Source: Paracoccaceae bacterium
Lineage (GTDB): Bacteria; Pseudomonadota; Alphaproteobacteria; Rhodobacterales; Rhodobacteraceae
Reading direction: 5' to 3'
Assembly: GCA_029246285.1 (NCBI GenBank)
Contig: JAQWNW010000058.1
Coordinates: forward strand, 1 to 64,000
DNA length: 64,000 nt
The position numbers and the translations under genes are program-made. Shown in pieces: positions 45,623-55,500 of this stretch; position 1 is the stretch's first letter, and each line of letters begins with the position of its first letter. Under the pieces are notes generated by a model that made no database searches, had not been told where the DNA came from, and was given only the letters and a program-made list of their open reading frames with translations.

Positions 45623-47086
45623 ATGAAGAATTATTATAAAAACTATGTTGATGGCAATTGGATCGATGGGGGTTCAGGTGTAATACCAGTCGACAATCCA
45701 GCCAACGGGGAGCACCTAGCTGATCAAGCTTGTGCTGATTTCAATGATATTGACAAGGCAGTTAAAGCAGCAAAGCGTGTTCACAAAGAAGGTCTATTAA
45801 CCGCTATGCGGCCAGTTGAAAGGGGTAGAATGGTTAAAAAGATGGGAGAATTTCTTCTTCAAAATGCTCCTCTGATATCTAAAGAGTTAACTTTGGAGGC
45901 TGGCAAACCTTTATGGGAGTCTGAGATTGAAATTCGAGGAGCCGCTCGATACTTTGAATATTACGGTAACCAGGCAGAAACAATTGAAGGGAAATCAATA
46001 CCGCTTGGTGAAAACTATTATGATTTTACTGCTTATGAACCATATGGAGTTTCAGCTCAGATTATACCTTGGAACTTTCCTTTTGAAATGACCTCGAGAT
46101 CTTTATCTGCCGGGCTAACAACTGGTAACTCTTGCGTCGTTAAAACAGCAGAGAATGATCCTCTAACCCAATACTGGTTTGCTAAGGCGGCAGAATATGC
46201 CGGTTTTCCAGATGGTTCTGTTAATTTACTCTGTGGTTTGGGTAAAGAAGCTGGTGTTGCACTTTCATCTCATCCTGAAGTCAATCAAATTGTGTTCACA
46301 GGATCAGTTGCTACCGGCTCAGCAATAGCAGGGGAAGCCGCTAAAAATATCGTTCCATGTACATTAGAGTTAGGAGGAAAATCTGCTGCTATTGTTTACG
46401 ATGATGCGGATTTGGATAATTTGCTCAATTCTTTAAGGTGGGGAATATTTTATAACGCTGGCCAAGTTTGTTCTGCTATGAGCAGAATAATTGTTCCAAG
46501 GAAACTTCAGGAAGAAATTTCAGAAAGAGCCGGCGAATTAGCAAAATCCTTATCTGTTGGACCAGGTTCAGAGCGAAAAGAATTTGGTAATAATATGGGA
46601 TCATTAATATCTGAGTTACAAAGAGACCGGGCACTAGCGCTTTGCCAAAAAGCTCAAAGTGCAGGAGCATCAACTGTCACTGGAGGACACAAATTAAATC
46701 GACCAGGCTGGTTCTTAGAGCCCACCATATTTAACAATGTTACTCCCGACATGGAGATAGCTCAAACTGAGGTTTTCGGACCAGTCTTGTCAATAATTCC
46801 GTATGACACAGATGAACAAGCGCTCGATATAGCAAATGGTACAGATTATGGTTTGGTTTCTGGGGTTTTCACAAAGGATTTAGACCGGGCAATGGTTTCT
46901 GCTCAAAAAATGCGTGCAGGCCAGGTTTTTATAAATGAATGGTTCGCAGGCGGGGTTGAAACTCCTTTTGGTGGATATGGTAAATCAGGTTATGGTCGAG
47001 AAAAAGGCCGAGAAGCACTTTGGAATTATATTCAGACTAAGAATATAGCCATAAGGCTTGGTAAAGGTGCGGCAGGTCGGGCTTAA
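45623..47086 (+). CDS. NAD(P)-dependent aldehyde dehydrogenase
   Basis: The 487-residue enzyme is of the aldehyde dehydrogenase superfamily. It shows the cofactor segment IIPWNFPFEM near 148, the general-base glutamate in TLELGGKSAA near 248, and the catalytic cysteine in NAGQVCSAMSR near 284. Overall it resembles succinate-semialdehyde and betaine-aldehyde-type enzymes. The true aldehyde cannot be read from sequence. A carboxymuconolactone-decarboxylase-like gene follows after 32 bases and is probably in the same transcript. Confidence 0.93.
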   Translation: MKNYYKNYVDGNWIDGGSGVIPVDNPANGEHLADQACADFNDIDKAVKAAKRVHKEGLLTAMRPVERGRMVKKMGEFLLQNAPLISKELTLEAGKPLWESEIEIRGAARYFEYYGNQAETIEGKSIPLGENYYDFTAYEPYGVSAQIIPWNFPFEMTSRSLSAGLTTGNSCVVKTAENDPLTQYWFAKAAEYAGFPDGSVNLLCGLGKEAGVALSSHPEVNQIVFTGSVATGSAIAGEAAKNIVPCTLELGGKSAAIVYDDADLDNLLNSLRWGIFYNAGQVCSAMSRIIVPRKLQEEISERAGELAKSLSVGPGSERKEFGNNMGSLISELQRDRALALCQKAQSAGASTVTGGHKLNRPGWFLEPTIFNNVTPDMEIAQTEVFGPVLSIIPYDTDEQALDIANGTDYGLVSGVFTKDLDRAMVSAQKMRAGQVFINEWFAGGVETPFGGYGKSGYGREKGREALWNYIQTKNIAIRLGKGAAGRA

Positions 47087-47118
47087 ATTAAAACAATTAA
47101 ATAAAGGTAGAGTATCTT

Positions 47119-47496
47119 ATGGAGAATAAATTCGAACTAGGTCTTAAGAAAAGAAAAGAAACACTAGGTGCAAAATATGTAGAAGAAAATCTTGCTTTAG
47201 CCGATAACTTTACCAAACCTTTTCAAGAAGCGATGACTGAATGGTGCTGGGGATTTGGATGGGGGGATGAAACAATTGATAAGAAAACCAGATCAATGAT
47301 GAATCTAGCTATGATTGGCGCATTAGGAAAAATGCATGAATGGGAAATCCATTGTAACGGTGCAATAAAAAATGGGGTGTCCTTGGAAGAAATTAGAGCA
47401 ATTATTCACGTGGTTGCTATCTATTGTGGAGTTCCACAATCATTGGAATGTTTTCGAGTAGCCCGAAAGGTTTTGGAAGAACATAAGTTGTTATGA
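47119..47496 (+). CDS. Carboxymuconolactone-decarboxylase-family protein
   Basis: This 125-residue all-helical protein is of the CMD/AhpD superfamily. It has the family run with MMNLAMIGALGKMHEWEIHCNGAIKNG near 56-82 and IIHVVAIYCGVPQSLECF near 90. It lacks the CxxC of AhpD-type peroxidase partners, so decarboxylase-like or non-redox function is more likely. A ribosome site AAAGGTAGAG precedes the ATG. Its pairing with an aldehyde dehydrogenase suggests a small catabolic operon for an aromatic or aliphatic acid, which is only an inference. Confidence 0.9.
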   Translation: MENKFELGLKKRKETLGAKYVEENLALADNFTKPFQEAMTEWCWGFGWGDETIDKKTRSMMNLAMIGALGKMHEWEIHCNGAIKNGVSLEEIRAIIHVVAIYCGVPQSLECFRVARKVLEEHKLL

Positions 47497-47504
47497 TAGG
47501 AAAT

Positions 47505-48263
47505 TTAAAAACTTAAGAACTTACGAACACTATGTTCAAATTCTATAGGCTTTTCTGCATGGACCCAGTGTCCTGCGCCGACAATTCTTTTAACTCTCAG
47601 GTTTGAAAATTTTTTTCGCATTAACGAAATACTATCTGTTGAAACATAGGTTGAATTTTCTCCAACTATCAATAAAGTTTTACCATTAAATACTTGATTA
47701 GAACTTGGAAAATTTACAATTTTTCCCATATTTTTCTCCAGACTTGATAAATTTAGGTCCCAGGTTGTATGAGATTTAAATTTCAAATTCTGAAGCAAGA
47801 AATCCCGAACTTCTTTTTCTTCAATGAACGACGCAAGAACATTATCCGCATCTCTTCTAGACTTGACAAGTTTCAAATCAATACTTTGTAAAGCTTTAAC
47901 AATGTCTATTTGCGAATGATCGTAGTTGATTGGTGCAATATCAACTACAATTAGCTTTGCCACTATTTTCGGGTCCTGTAATGCTAAGTACATAAAAGCT
48001 TTACCGCCCATGGAGTGACCCAGGATGCTACAGTAACCTCCAAAGGATTTTATTACTTTTTCCAGATCATCAGCCATTGCTTCATAACTATGATCTGGAT
48101 GAGAACTACTATTACCATGATTGCGCATATCTACTGAGATTACATACCATTTATCTGATAAGCGCCGAGAAATTACACCCCAATTTTTGGCTGAGCCAAA
48201 CAATCCATGTGCGATTATCAGTGGGGGGTGTTTTGGATCTCCCACTTTGATAGCATTTAACAT
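47505..48263 (-). CDS. Alpha/beta hydrolase, YbfF/ABHD11-like esterase
   Basis: This 252-residue hydrolase has the oxyanion segment HGLFGSAKNWG near 19, the nucleophile elbow GHSMGG near 84-89 and the catalytic histidine in GAGHWVHAEKP near 236. The pattern RNHGNSSSH near 46 is typical of the YbfF esterase and ABHD11 group, which act on short acyl esters or acyl-CoA. It follows hisS by ten bases on the same strand, so the pair is cotranscribed. Confidence 0.92.
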   Translation of the reverse strand: MLNAIKVGDPKHPPLIIAHGLFGSAKNWGVISRRLSDKWYVISVDMRNHGNSSSHPDHSYEAMADDLEKVIKSFGGYCSILGHSMGGKAFMYLALQDPKIVAKLIVVDIAPINYDHSQIDIVKALQSIDLKLVKSRRDADNVLASFIEEKEVRDFLLQNLKFKSHTTWDLNLSSLEKNMGKIVNFPSSNQVFNGKTLLIVGENSTYVSTDSISLMRKKFSNLRVKRIVGAGHWVHAEKPIEFEHSVRKFLSF

Positions 48264-48273
48264 AATGTTTTTC

Positions 48274-49776
48274 TTAATTCTTGTATTTTGAGATCAAATT
48301 TTCTAATTCGACGATCAAATTCTTACGTAATATCGTCTTTTGAGCAGGTTGTGATTTCCATTCCTCATTAGTAGTCATCTCAGAAGCAAGTTTAGCTCCT
48401 AAGTATAGGTCTTTTATTAATACCTCACCTTTTTCTAGCTCATTCTCTCCTTCGATAATCGCAATGGGACTATTGCGTATATCAGCGTATTTCAATTGAT
48501 TCCCAAAATTCTTAGGATTCCCCATATAAACTTCAGATCGTATACCTGCTCTCCTTAACTCTACAGCCATCGATTGATAATCATTTAATCTGTCACGATC
48601 CATTACGGTAATAATGACTGGACCTTGCTCAGTAATTTTAGAAGATTTCCGACTTTCTAATGCAGCAAGTAACCTATCTACTCCAATAGACATCCCAGTA
48701 GCAGGAACCTCTTGCCCAGTAAACCGCTTTACCAGATCATCATATCGACCTCCCCCTGCGACAGAACCAAATCGCCTTTTTAATCCCTTTTCATCAACTA
48801 TATCAAAAGTTAATTCTGCCTCAAGAACTGGACCAGTATAATACCCAAGTCCTCTTACAACAGACGGATCAATTAAAACACGATCAACCCCATAACCCTG
48901 TGCTTCAGTACTTTCGGAGATCTTTTCAAGATCCAAAATACCTTGCTCTCCTATTTTAGAACCAGTTACCAAATATGATAAATTCTTGAGTGTCTGCTGA
49001 TTAGTCTCAGATTTTGCCCCTAAAAACTGCAAAATCAGAGATAGTTGGCTATCAGATAAGTTTGCACCATCTGTATAATCACCACTTTCATCCTTTCGTC
49101 CTTTTCCCAAAAGATCCTTGACACCTGAAGCGCCGAGCCGGTCCAATTTATCTATTGCCCTTAAAACAATTCCTCGCTGCTCAGCACATTTCTGCAAATC
49201 ATTTGATTCAAATAGACCTATTTTTTCTAAAACACCGTTAAGAACTTTTCGATTATTTACTTTTATTATATAATCACCCCGATTAATTCCTGTAGCCTCT
49301 AATGAATCTGCAAGCATTAAACACATTTCAGCATCAGCAATCATATGAGAAGAACCGACAGTGTCCGCGTCACATTGATAGAATTGTCGAAAACGGCCAG
49401 GACCAGGTTTTTCATTCCGCCAAACAGGACCCATACAATAACGTCTATATGGACTGGGTAGTTTATTTCGATGTTGAGCATAAACTCTCGCCAACGGGGC
49501 TGTTAAATCATAGCGCAAAGCCAACCAGCTATCTTCTTCCTGCCATGCAAAAACTCCTTCATTTGGCCTATCAATATCAGGTAAAAATTTCCCCAAAGCA
49601 TCAACATTTTCTATCGCGCTAGTCTCTAGGGGTTCAAAACCATACATATGATAAACTTCCATTATTTTTTGAAGCATCGAGTTGCGAACTCTAATCTCAC
49701 TACCAAAATAATCTCTAAATCCTTTGGGTGTCTCAGCCTTTGGCTTCATATTTTTTACTTTTTTTTGCTTAGACAT
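48274..49776 (-). CDS. hisS: Histidyl-tRNA synthetase
   Basis: HisRS of 500 residues charges tRNA-His. It is a class II synthetase with motif 2 in [22 protein letters not shown] near 118, the histidine A motif RGLGYYTGP near 312 and motif 3 in [12 protein letters not shown] near 358, plus the C-terminal anticodon-binding domain from about 400. An insertion of about 60 residues near 190-290 is usual in the longer type. It heads a leftward pair with an esterase gene and is divergent from slyX. Confidence 0.96.
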   Translation of the reverse strand: MSKQKKVKNMKPKAETPKGFRDYFGSEIRVRNSMLQKIMEVYHMYGFEPLETSAIENVDALGKFLPDIDRPNEGVFAWQEEDSWLALRYDLTAPLARVYAQHRNKLPSPYRRYCMGPVWRNEKPGPGRFRQFYQCDADTVGSSHMIADAEMCLMLADSLEATGINRGDYIIKVNNRKVLNGVLEKIGLFESNDLQKCAEQRGIVLRAIDKLDRLGASGVKDLLGKGRKDESGDYTDGANLSDSQLSLILQFLGAKSETNQQTLKNLSYLVTGSKIGEQGILDLEKISESTEAQGYGVDRVLIDPSVVRGLGYYTGPVLEAELTFDIVDEKGLKRRFGSVAGGGRYDDLVKRFTGQEVPATGMSIGVDRLLAALESRKSSKITEQGPVIITVMDRDRLNDYQSMAVELRRAGIRSEVYMGNPKNFGNQLKYADIRNSPIAIIEGENELEKGEVLIKDLYLGAKLASEMTTNEEWKSQPAQKTILRKNLIVELENLISKYKN

Positions 49777-49908
49777 TCTCTTGCCAATTTGTTGTTATCA
49801 TTTACGTCCTAAACCAAGGCCATGAAAGGAGCAAGGTTTCCCACATCAAAGCCTAGTAATTAATATTGCTCTACCTTATGGTTAAAAATCAATAAGAAGA
49901 GCAAGAAA

Positions 49909-50118
49909 ATGAAAAATAATAAAACAAAAACCATAGAAGAATATGTTGCTCATCTACAATTGATGGTAGACGACCTCAACGCCGTAGTGACTGAGCAAAA
50001 TAAACAAATTTCAAATTTAAAACAAAGGGTTGAGTTCTTATTGTCTCGCGAGGCTGAGAGAGAGTACGCTGACCAAAACTCTCTAATAATGTCCGATAGC
50101 AAACCACCTCATTGGTAA
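49909..50118 (+). CDS. slyX: SlyX family protein
   Basis: SlyX proteins are short coiled-coil proteins of unknown role. This one has 69 residues, a coiled coil from about 7 to 45 rich in E, Q and L heptads, and the characteristic PPHW C-terminus. It is a single rightward gene between divergent hisS and convergent dnaE. The AGAAGAGCAAG stretch before the ATG is an adequate ribosome site. Confidence 0.88.
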   Translation: MKNNKTKTIEEYVAHLQLMVDDLNAVVTEQNKQISNLKQRVEFLLSREAEREYADQNSLIMSDSKPPHW

Positions 50119-50150
50119 TAGACTGTTTAAGAAGTAGCTACTAAATTAAT

Positions 50151-53100
50151 TTAAAAGTCTTTAACCTCAACCACTCCACCCAACGACTTTAAAGCACCTT
50201 TTGTTTCAGGAGTGACAGGAAATTTTCCATTTAACAACATTTCAACATCTCCTGGCAAACTGGGGTGCATTAAAATTAATCTTATAGGACCGACTGCTTT
50301 ACTGTTAATTCCTGATTTTGCCCTTTCCAACACTGAAGCAACGGATGGTAAGACCTCACTCTCATTAACATAGACACTTAAGCCTGCTAATGCCCCTCCA
50401 GATATAGCCTTATCGACCGGTTGAACCGAACGCGCTAAAATCTTTAATTGACCACTTTCTAAATTCGCATCAACAGTCAAAACTATATTATCTCCAGGTT
50501 CCAAGAATTCTCTCGACGCCTCTAAAACATCTGAAAACATTGTAACTTCATATATTGCCGAGGGATCAGATAATTGCACGAAAGCATATCTATTACCCCG
50601 CGCCGATTTACGCTCCTGTCTCGCCGTGACTGTTCCAGCTATCTTGATAATTGACGCACCATTTTTTACCTTAGCTTCTACTTCAGAAAAATTGATGATC
50701 TTATTTCGCTTAAGAGCCGTCGAATAATCGTCCAGAGGATGCCCACTCAAATAAAATCCAACAGCTAAATGCTCTTGGCTTAGCCTTTCCATTGGAAGCC
50801 AGTCATCTGTTTTAACTATCCTCGGCTCAGGCAAATCTTCTCCAGTATTACCAAATAGTGAAACCTGAGTTGAATTACGATCTTCATTAGCTGCACTAGA
50901 ATAATTAATCAACGCATCCAAAGCTCTAAAAATCTTTTGTCTATTATTATCCAATATATCAAAAGCCCCAGCACGAGCTAGCATTTCTAATGGCCTTCTT
51001 CCTATTCGTTTAAGATTAACTCGCCTTGCAAAATCATATATATTTACAAATGACTTATTGCCCCGAATTTTGATAACCATTTCCATAGCATCTACACCAA
51101 TATTCTTTAACCCCCCGAGAGCATAATATATGCTTCCATCTTGTACAGTAAATTTAGCACCAGAATTATTTATACATGGTGGAAAAATTTTAATCCCCAG
51201 TCTATCAATCTCTTGCTTATAAACATTTAACTTCTCTGTAATATGAAGGTCACAATTCATAACCGCGGCCATAAACTCAACCGGATGATTAGCTTTCAAC
51301 CAGGCAGTCTGATAACTAACCACAGCATACGCAGCGGCATGCGATTTGTTAAAACCATAATTTGCAAACTTTTCTAAAAGGTCAAAAACTTCCTTAGCCT
51401 TTTGCTTTTCAACACCATTCTTAGCAGCACCACTCTCAAATTTTGGTCTTTCTGCGTCCATCGCTTCCTTTATTTTTTTTCCCATTGCACGACGTAACAA
51501 ATCTGCACCACCAAGAGAATAACCACCCATTACCTGAGCAATCTGCATAACTTGCTCTTGATACACGATTATTCCCTGTGTTTCCTCTAAGATATGGTCA
51601 ATAAGAGGGTGGATTGATTGCAAGTTTCGCTGTCCATTTTTGACCTCACAATACGCTGGAATGTTTTCCATTGGGCCTGGTCGATATAAAGCCACCAAAG
51701 CAACTATATCTTCTATAGATGTAGGCTTCATCCGTCTTAAAGCATCCATCATACCAGCGCTTTCAACCTGAAAAACGGCAACAGTTTTAGCGCTAGAATA
51801 CAGATCGAAGGTGGCTTTATCATCCAATGGAATGCTATCTATTTCGATATTAACATCCCTTAACTTTAATAGGTCGATAGCATTCTTAATTACGGTTAAA
51901 GTTTTTAAACCCAAAAAATCAAACTTTACTAAACCAGCTTGTTCAACCCATTTCATATTAAACTGGGTCGCTGGCATTTCTGATCGGGGGTCTTGGTAAA
52001 GAGGGACTAATTCATCTAATGGTCTGTCACCTATCACAATACCAGCAGCATGGGTTGCCGCATTTCTCAATAAACCCTCTACTTGCCGTGCATAATTTAA
52101 CATTCGATCTACAACTTCTTCAGAGTTTGCAGCCTCTTGTAATTTAGGTTCATCCTTTAAAGCTTTTTCAATTGAAACCGGTCTAACACCCTCAATCGGA
52201 ATTAATTTTGATAATCGGTCTACCTGGCCATACGGCATTTGTAATACCCGCCCCACATCTCGAACAGCCATTTTTGATAACAACGCACCAAAAGTGATGA
52301 TTTGACCAACTTTATCATTTCCATACTTATCCTGAACATATTGGATAACTTCCTCACGTCTATCCATGCAAAAATCGATATCAAAATCGGGTATTGAAAC
52401 ACGTTCTGGATTAAGAAATCGTTCAAATAATAATGAATATCGTAATGGATCTAGATCAGTTATAGTTAAAGCATAAGCAACCAAAGACCCTGCTCCAGAG
52501 CCTCGCCCAGGTCCAACAGGAATTTCACGAGATTTCGCCCATTTTATAAAATCAGCAACAATTAAAAAATAACCTGGAAAACCCATTTCTTCAATAACTT
52601 TAAGTTCAAAATCTAACCTGGTTTCATAATCTTTTATTGGCGCTACACAATCAATTTTTGCTAATCGTAACCTCAGTCCCTCTGCCGCCTCCTGCCTAAG
52701 CAATTGGACCTCATTGTCAGAAAATCTTGGCAAAATGGGCTCTCGAACGTTTGCTTTAAATGCACACCTTTTGGCTATTTCAACAGTATTTTCTATTGCT
52801 TCGGGAAGGTCCGCAAATAAGGCCATCATTTCTTCTTGAGACTTGAAGTAATGCTCTGTTGTGAAGCGCCGCCTATCTTCTTTTTGATCAACGTATGTCC
52901 CATCCCCAATACAAATTAATGCATCATGTGCCTCAAACATTTCTCTATTTGGAAAATAAACATCATTAGTTGCAACTAAAGGTAAGTCCAACTCATATGC
53001 TAATTGAATAAATTGTTCCTCTGTCGAAACTTGATTGTCAGGATATCTGCCCTCCGAAATAGGATGTCGTTGAACTTCAACATATAATCGATCAGAAAAT

Positions 53101-53600
53101 GAGCTTTTTAACTGAAGTAAATCAGCTTTTGCCTGCTCTATATTATTATTAATTAACTGACGTCCAATTGGACCATCAGATCCACCAGTTAGACAAATCA
53201 ATCCTTCGTTATGATCACATACTTCCTTTATATTTAATCCAATACTGTTCTCAGTATTACTTAGATAAAATACTGAGTTTAACTTAAGTAAGTTATTGTA
53301 ACCGACTTGATTTTGAGCCAATAAAACTAAGTATTGTTTGTCATCAGTTATTCCATTTTTATTCTCTTCAACATCAGCGATTATTTCTATTTGGCAACCA
53401 ACTATTGGTTGCACCCCAGCCGTTGATAAAACAGTAGAAAATTCTAATGCCGCAAACATATTATTCGTGTCAGTAACAGCAACAGCGGGCATCTTATTAC
53501 CAATGCAGTATTTTCCCAAATTCTTTAAAGCAATCGCGCCTTCAAGAAGTGAGTATTCTGAATGTACACGAAGATGGATGAATCGAAGTTCTTTTTTCAT
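50151..53600 (-). CDS. dnaE: DNA polymerase III alpha subunit
   Basis: DnaE is the catalytic subunit of the replicative polymerase. The 1149-residue protein has the N-terminal PHP domain (LRVHSEYSLLEGAI near 10-23), the palm motif with PDFDIDFCMDRREEV near 395 that holds catalytic aspartates, finger and beta-clamp-binding regions, the helix-hairpin-helix part near 820-870 and an OB domain near 980-1060. The clamp-binding motif QVSLFG lies near 921. It is a single leftward gene, divergent from the uraH-xdh operon. Confidence 0.97.
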   Translation of the reverse strand: MKKELRFIHLRVHSEYSLLEGAIALKNLGKYCIGNKMPAVAVTDTNNMFAALEFSTVLSTAGVQPIVGCQIEIIADVEENKNGITDDKQYLVLLAQNQVGYNNLLKLNSVFYLSNTENSIGLNIKEVCDHNEGLICLTGGSDGPIGRQLINNNIEQAKADLLQLKSSFSDRLYVEVQRHPISEGRYPDNQVSTEEQFIQLAYELDLPLVATNDVYFPNREMFEAHDALICIGDGTYVDQKEDRRRFTTEHYFKSQEEMMALFADLPEAIENTVEIAKRCAFKANVREPILPRFSDNEVQLLRQEAAEGLRLRLAKIDCVAPIKDYETRLDFELKVIEEMGFPGYFLIVADFIKWAKSREIPVGPGRGSGAGSLVAYALTITDLDPLRYSLLFERFLNPERVSIPDFDIDFCMDRREEVIQYVQDKYGNDKVGQIITFGALLSKMAVRDVGRVLQMPYGQVDRLSKLIPIEGVRPVSIEKALKDEPKLQEAANSEEVVDRMLNYARQVEGLLRNAATHAAGIVIGDRPLDELVPLYQDPRSEMPATQFNMKWVEQAGLVKFDFLGLKTLTVIKNAIDLLKLRDVNIEIDSIPLDDKATFDLYSSAKTVAVFQVESAGMMDALRRMKPTSIEDIVALVALYRPGPMENIPAYCEVKNGQRNLQSIHPLIDHILEETQGIIVYQEQVMQIAQVMGGYSLGGADLLRRAMGKKIKEAMDAERPKFESGAAKNGVEKQKAKEVFDLLEKFANYGFNKSHAAAYAVVSYQTAWLKANHPVEFMAAVMNCDLHITEKLNVYKQEIDRLGIKIFPPCINNSGAKFTVQDGSIYYALGGLKNIGVDAMEMVIKIRGNKSFVNIYDFARRVNLKRIGRRPLEMLARAGAFDILDNNRQKIFRALDALINYSSAANEDRNSTQVSLFGNTGEDLPEPRIVKTDDWLPMERLSQEHLAVGFYLSGHPLDDYSTALKRNKIINFSEVEAKVKNGASIIKIAGTVTARQERKSARGNRYAFVQLSDPSAIYEVTMFSDVLEASREFLEPGDNIVLTVDANLESGQLKILARSVQPVDKAISGGALAGLSVYVNESEVLPSVASVLERAKSGINSKAVGPIRLILMHPSLPGDVEMLLNGKFPVTPETKGALKSLGGVVEVKDF

Positions 53601-53651
53601 ACGTCATATTAATCATAAGAAGGTGGTATCTAAAAGAGGAACTGTTTATAT

Positions 53652-53672
53652 TATGTATTTATAAAATACATA
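53652..53672 (+). promoter_or_regulatory. Perfect palindrome ahead of uraH-xdhABC (candidate operator)
   Basis: Arms TATGTATTT (53652-53660) and AAATACATA (53664-53672) flank a three-base centre. A second, imperfect palindrome lies at 53679-53695. Both are in the gap between dnaE and uraH, about 50-90 bases ahead of the uraH start. No T run follows, so a terminator is unlikely. A regulator site for the purine operon is inferred. Confidence 0.5.
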
Positions 53673-53740
53673 CTCAAAATATTGATAATCGATATTAAAA
53701 AAAGCAGGTAAGATAAGCGAAGAAAAAAACTGGAAAAATT

Positions 53741-54091
53741 ATGGGAAAATTAACAACACATGTATTGGATACAAGTAAAGGGGTCCCAGCGTCGAATATG
53801 ACAATAAAGCTTTATTACTTGGACGCAGACAAAAAAAAATTAATTGGCTCATTCATTACTAATAAAGATGGCAGAGTCGACCATCCTCTGTTGGAAGGAA
53901 GTAATTTTCATCAAGGAAGGTATGAATTAGTGTTCCATGTTGGAGCATATCAAAAAAATATAGATAAAACTGATACAGAAAATCAGTTCTTAAACCTAAT
54001 ACCGATACAATTTTTTATCAGCGACAATACTCACTACCATGTACCACTGCTATATTCCCCATTTGGTTACTCAACATACAGAGGTAGTTAA
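53741..54091 (+). CDS. uraH: 5-hydroxyisourate hydrolase
   Basis: UraH is a transthyretin-like enzyme that hydrolyses 5-hydroxyisourate to OHCU. The 116 residues open with the signature LTTHVLDTSKGVPASNM and end in the invariant YRGS tail; the catalytic histidines are in TTHVLD near 6 and HYHVPLLYSPFGYSTYRGS near the end. It has no signal peptide, so it acts in the cytosol. The stop overlaps the xdhA start by one base. PuuD elsewhere in the window supplies its substrate. Confidence 0.96.
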   Translation: MGKLTTHVLDTSKGVPASNMTIKLYYLDADKKKLIGSFITNKDGRVDHPLLEGSNFHQGRYELVFHVGAYQKNIDKTDTENQFLNLIPIQFFISDNTHYHVPLLYSPFGYSTYRGS

Positions 54092-55500
54092 TGCAAAAGA
54101 TAACTTTTATTCTAAATGGTGAAGAAGTATCCTTAGAAGTCTTATCATCTACAACAACTTTACTCGACTGGTTAAGGGAAGAAAAAAAACTAACCGGAAC
54201 AAAAGAAGGTTGTAACGAAGGTGATTGTGGAGCCTGCACCGTATTGGTAACTGATTTAAAAAAAGGCCGGACAGAGCACAAGGCTCTTAATGCTTGCATT
54301 TTATTCTTACCTCAACTTGATGGTAAAGCAGTAAGAACTATAGAAGGATTAGCATCAAAAACCTCTGATTTAAGAATTCAAGAAGAAATGATTTCAAATC
54401 ATAGCAGTCAATGTGGTTTTTGCACTCCAGGTATTGTAGTTTCACTACTAACAGCTCAGTTAAATAAAGATAAAAATTACGATGATATCTTAGCGGGGAA
54501 TCTCTGTAGATGCACAGGCTACACTCCAATTATTGATGCAGCTATAGCTGCTGAAAAAACTGCTAAAATGCCAGTATGGGTCAAAGCTGACAATAATAAG
54601 CTCAAGAAAATCTCCACCAATAAAAAATCTAAGCAAAGCAAATTATTTCTACCACAAACGATCAAAGATCTTGAAAAATGGTGCACTAAAAACCCAGAAG
54701 GTATACTAGTTGGTGGGGCAACTGATGTAGGTTTATGGGTAACAAAAAAACTAATGGATTTAAAACAGATCTGCTTCATTGGTCAAATCTCCGAAATGAG
54801 TCAAATAAAAACGGCCAATCAATCTCTAAATATTGGTGCATGCACAACAATTGAAACCCTAAGAAATAATATTAAAACCAGTCACCCAGAATTTTCGGAA
54901 TTATTAAGACGATATGGGTCCACTCAAGTTAGGAATGCGGCTACGATAGGTGGAAATATAGCGAATGGCTCACCAATTGGCGATTCTTCACCAGCTCTTA
55001 TTGCATTAGGAGCAACAATCTCGCTTAATCTTAAGGGAAAACACCGAACTATTCCAATTGAAGAATTTTTCATAAAATATGGCATACAAAACAAACAAAA
55101 AGGAGAGTTTATAGAATCTATAAATATGCCAAGAAAAGAGGGAAACTTCAGATGCTATAAAATTTCAAAAAGATTTGATCAAGATATCTCGGCTATTTGT
55201 GGATGTTTTAATATTACTATTAAAAAAGACACTATTATAAACGCTCGCATTGCTTTTGGTGGAATGGCAGAGATCCCTAAACGGGCTATCGCAGTAGAAA
55301 ACTTTTTAATGGGCTCATCCTGGAGCGACGAAACAATCTCAAAAGCTTGTTTAGAATTTGAAAATGATTTCAATCCAATTTCGGATATGCGCGCTTCATC
55401 ACAATATAGAAACTTAGTGGCTAAAAATTTATTGAAAAAATATTTCATAGAATTGTCGAAAACAGAAAAAAATACCAATGTTTTAAGAGTAAAGATATGA
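54091..55500 (+). CDS. xdhA: Xanthine dehydrogenase small subunit (2Fe-2S and FAD)
   Basis: XdhA holds the two 2Fe-2S clusters and FAD of the bacterial xanthine dehydrogenase. In 469 residues the first cluster site is GCNEGDCGACTVLV near 42, the second has QCGFCTPG near 110 and NLCRCTGY near 144. The FAD domain from about 195 shows VGGATDVGLW and NIANGSPIGDSSP. It overlaps both neighbours by one to four bases, giving a tight uraH-xdhA-xdhB-xdhC operon. Confidence 0.96.
   Translation: MQKITFILNGEEVSLEVLSSTTTLLDWLREEKKLTGTKEGCNEGDCGACTVLVTDLKKGRTEHKALNACILFLPQLDGKAVRTIEGLASKTSDLRIQEEMISNHSSQCGFCTPGIVVSLLTAQLNKDKNYDDILAGNLCRCTGYTPIIDAAIAAEKTAKMPVWVKADNNKLKKISTNKKSKQSKLFLPQTIKDLEKWCTKNPEGILVGGATDVGLWVTKKLMDLKQICFIGQISEMSQIKTANQSLNIGACTTIETLRNNIKTSHPEFSELLRRYGSTQVRNAATIGGNIANGSPIGDSSPALIALGATISLNLKGKHRTIPIEEFFIKYGIQNKQKGEFIESINMPRKEGNFRCYKISKRFDQDISAICGCFNITIKKDTIINARIAFGGMAEIPKRAIAVENFLMGSSWSDETISKACLEFENDFNPISDMRASSQYRNLVAKNLLKKYFIELSKTEKNTNVLRVKI

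Noticed and set aside
50133-50142. Ten-base perfect palindrome between slyX and dnaE
   Set aside because: It has no loop and no T run, and lies between two convergent stops. It is too short to call a terminator or operator.
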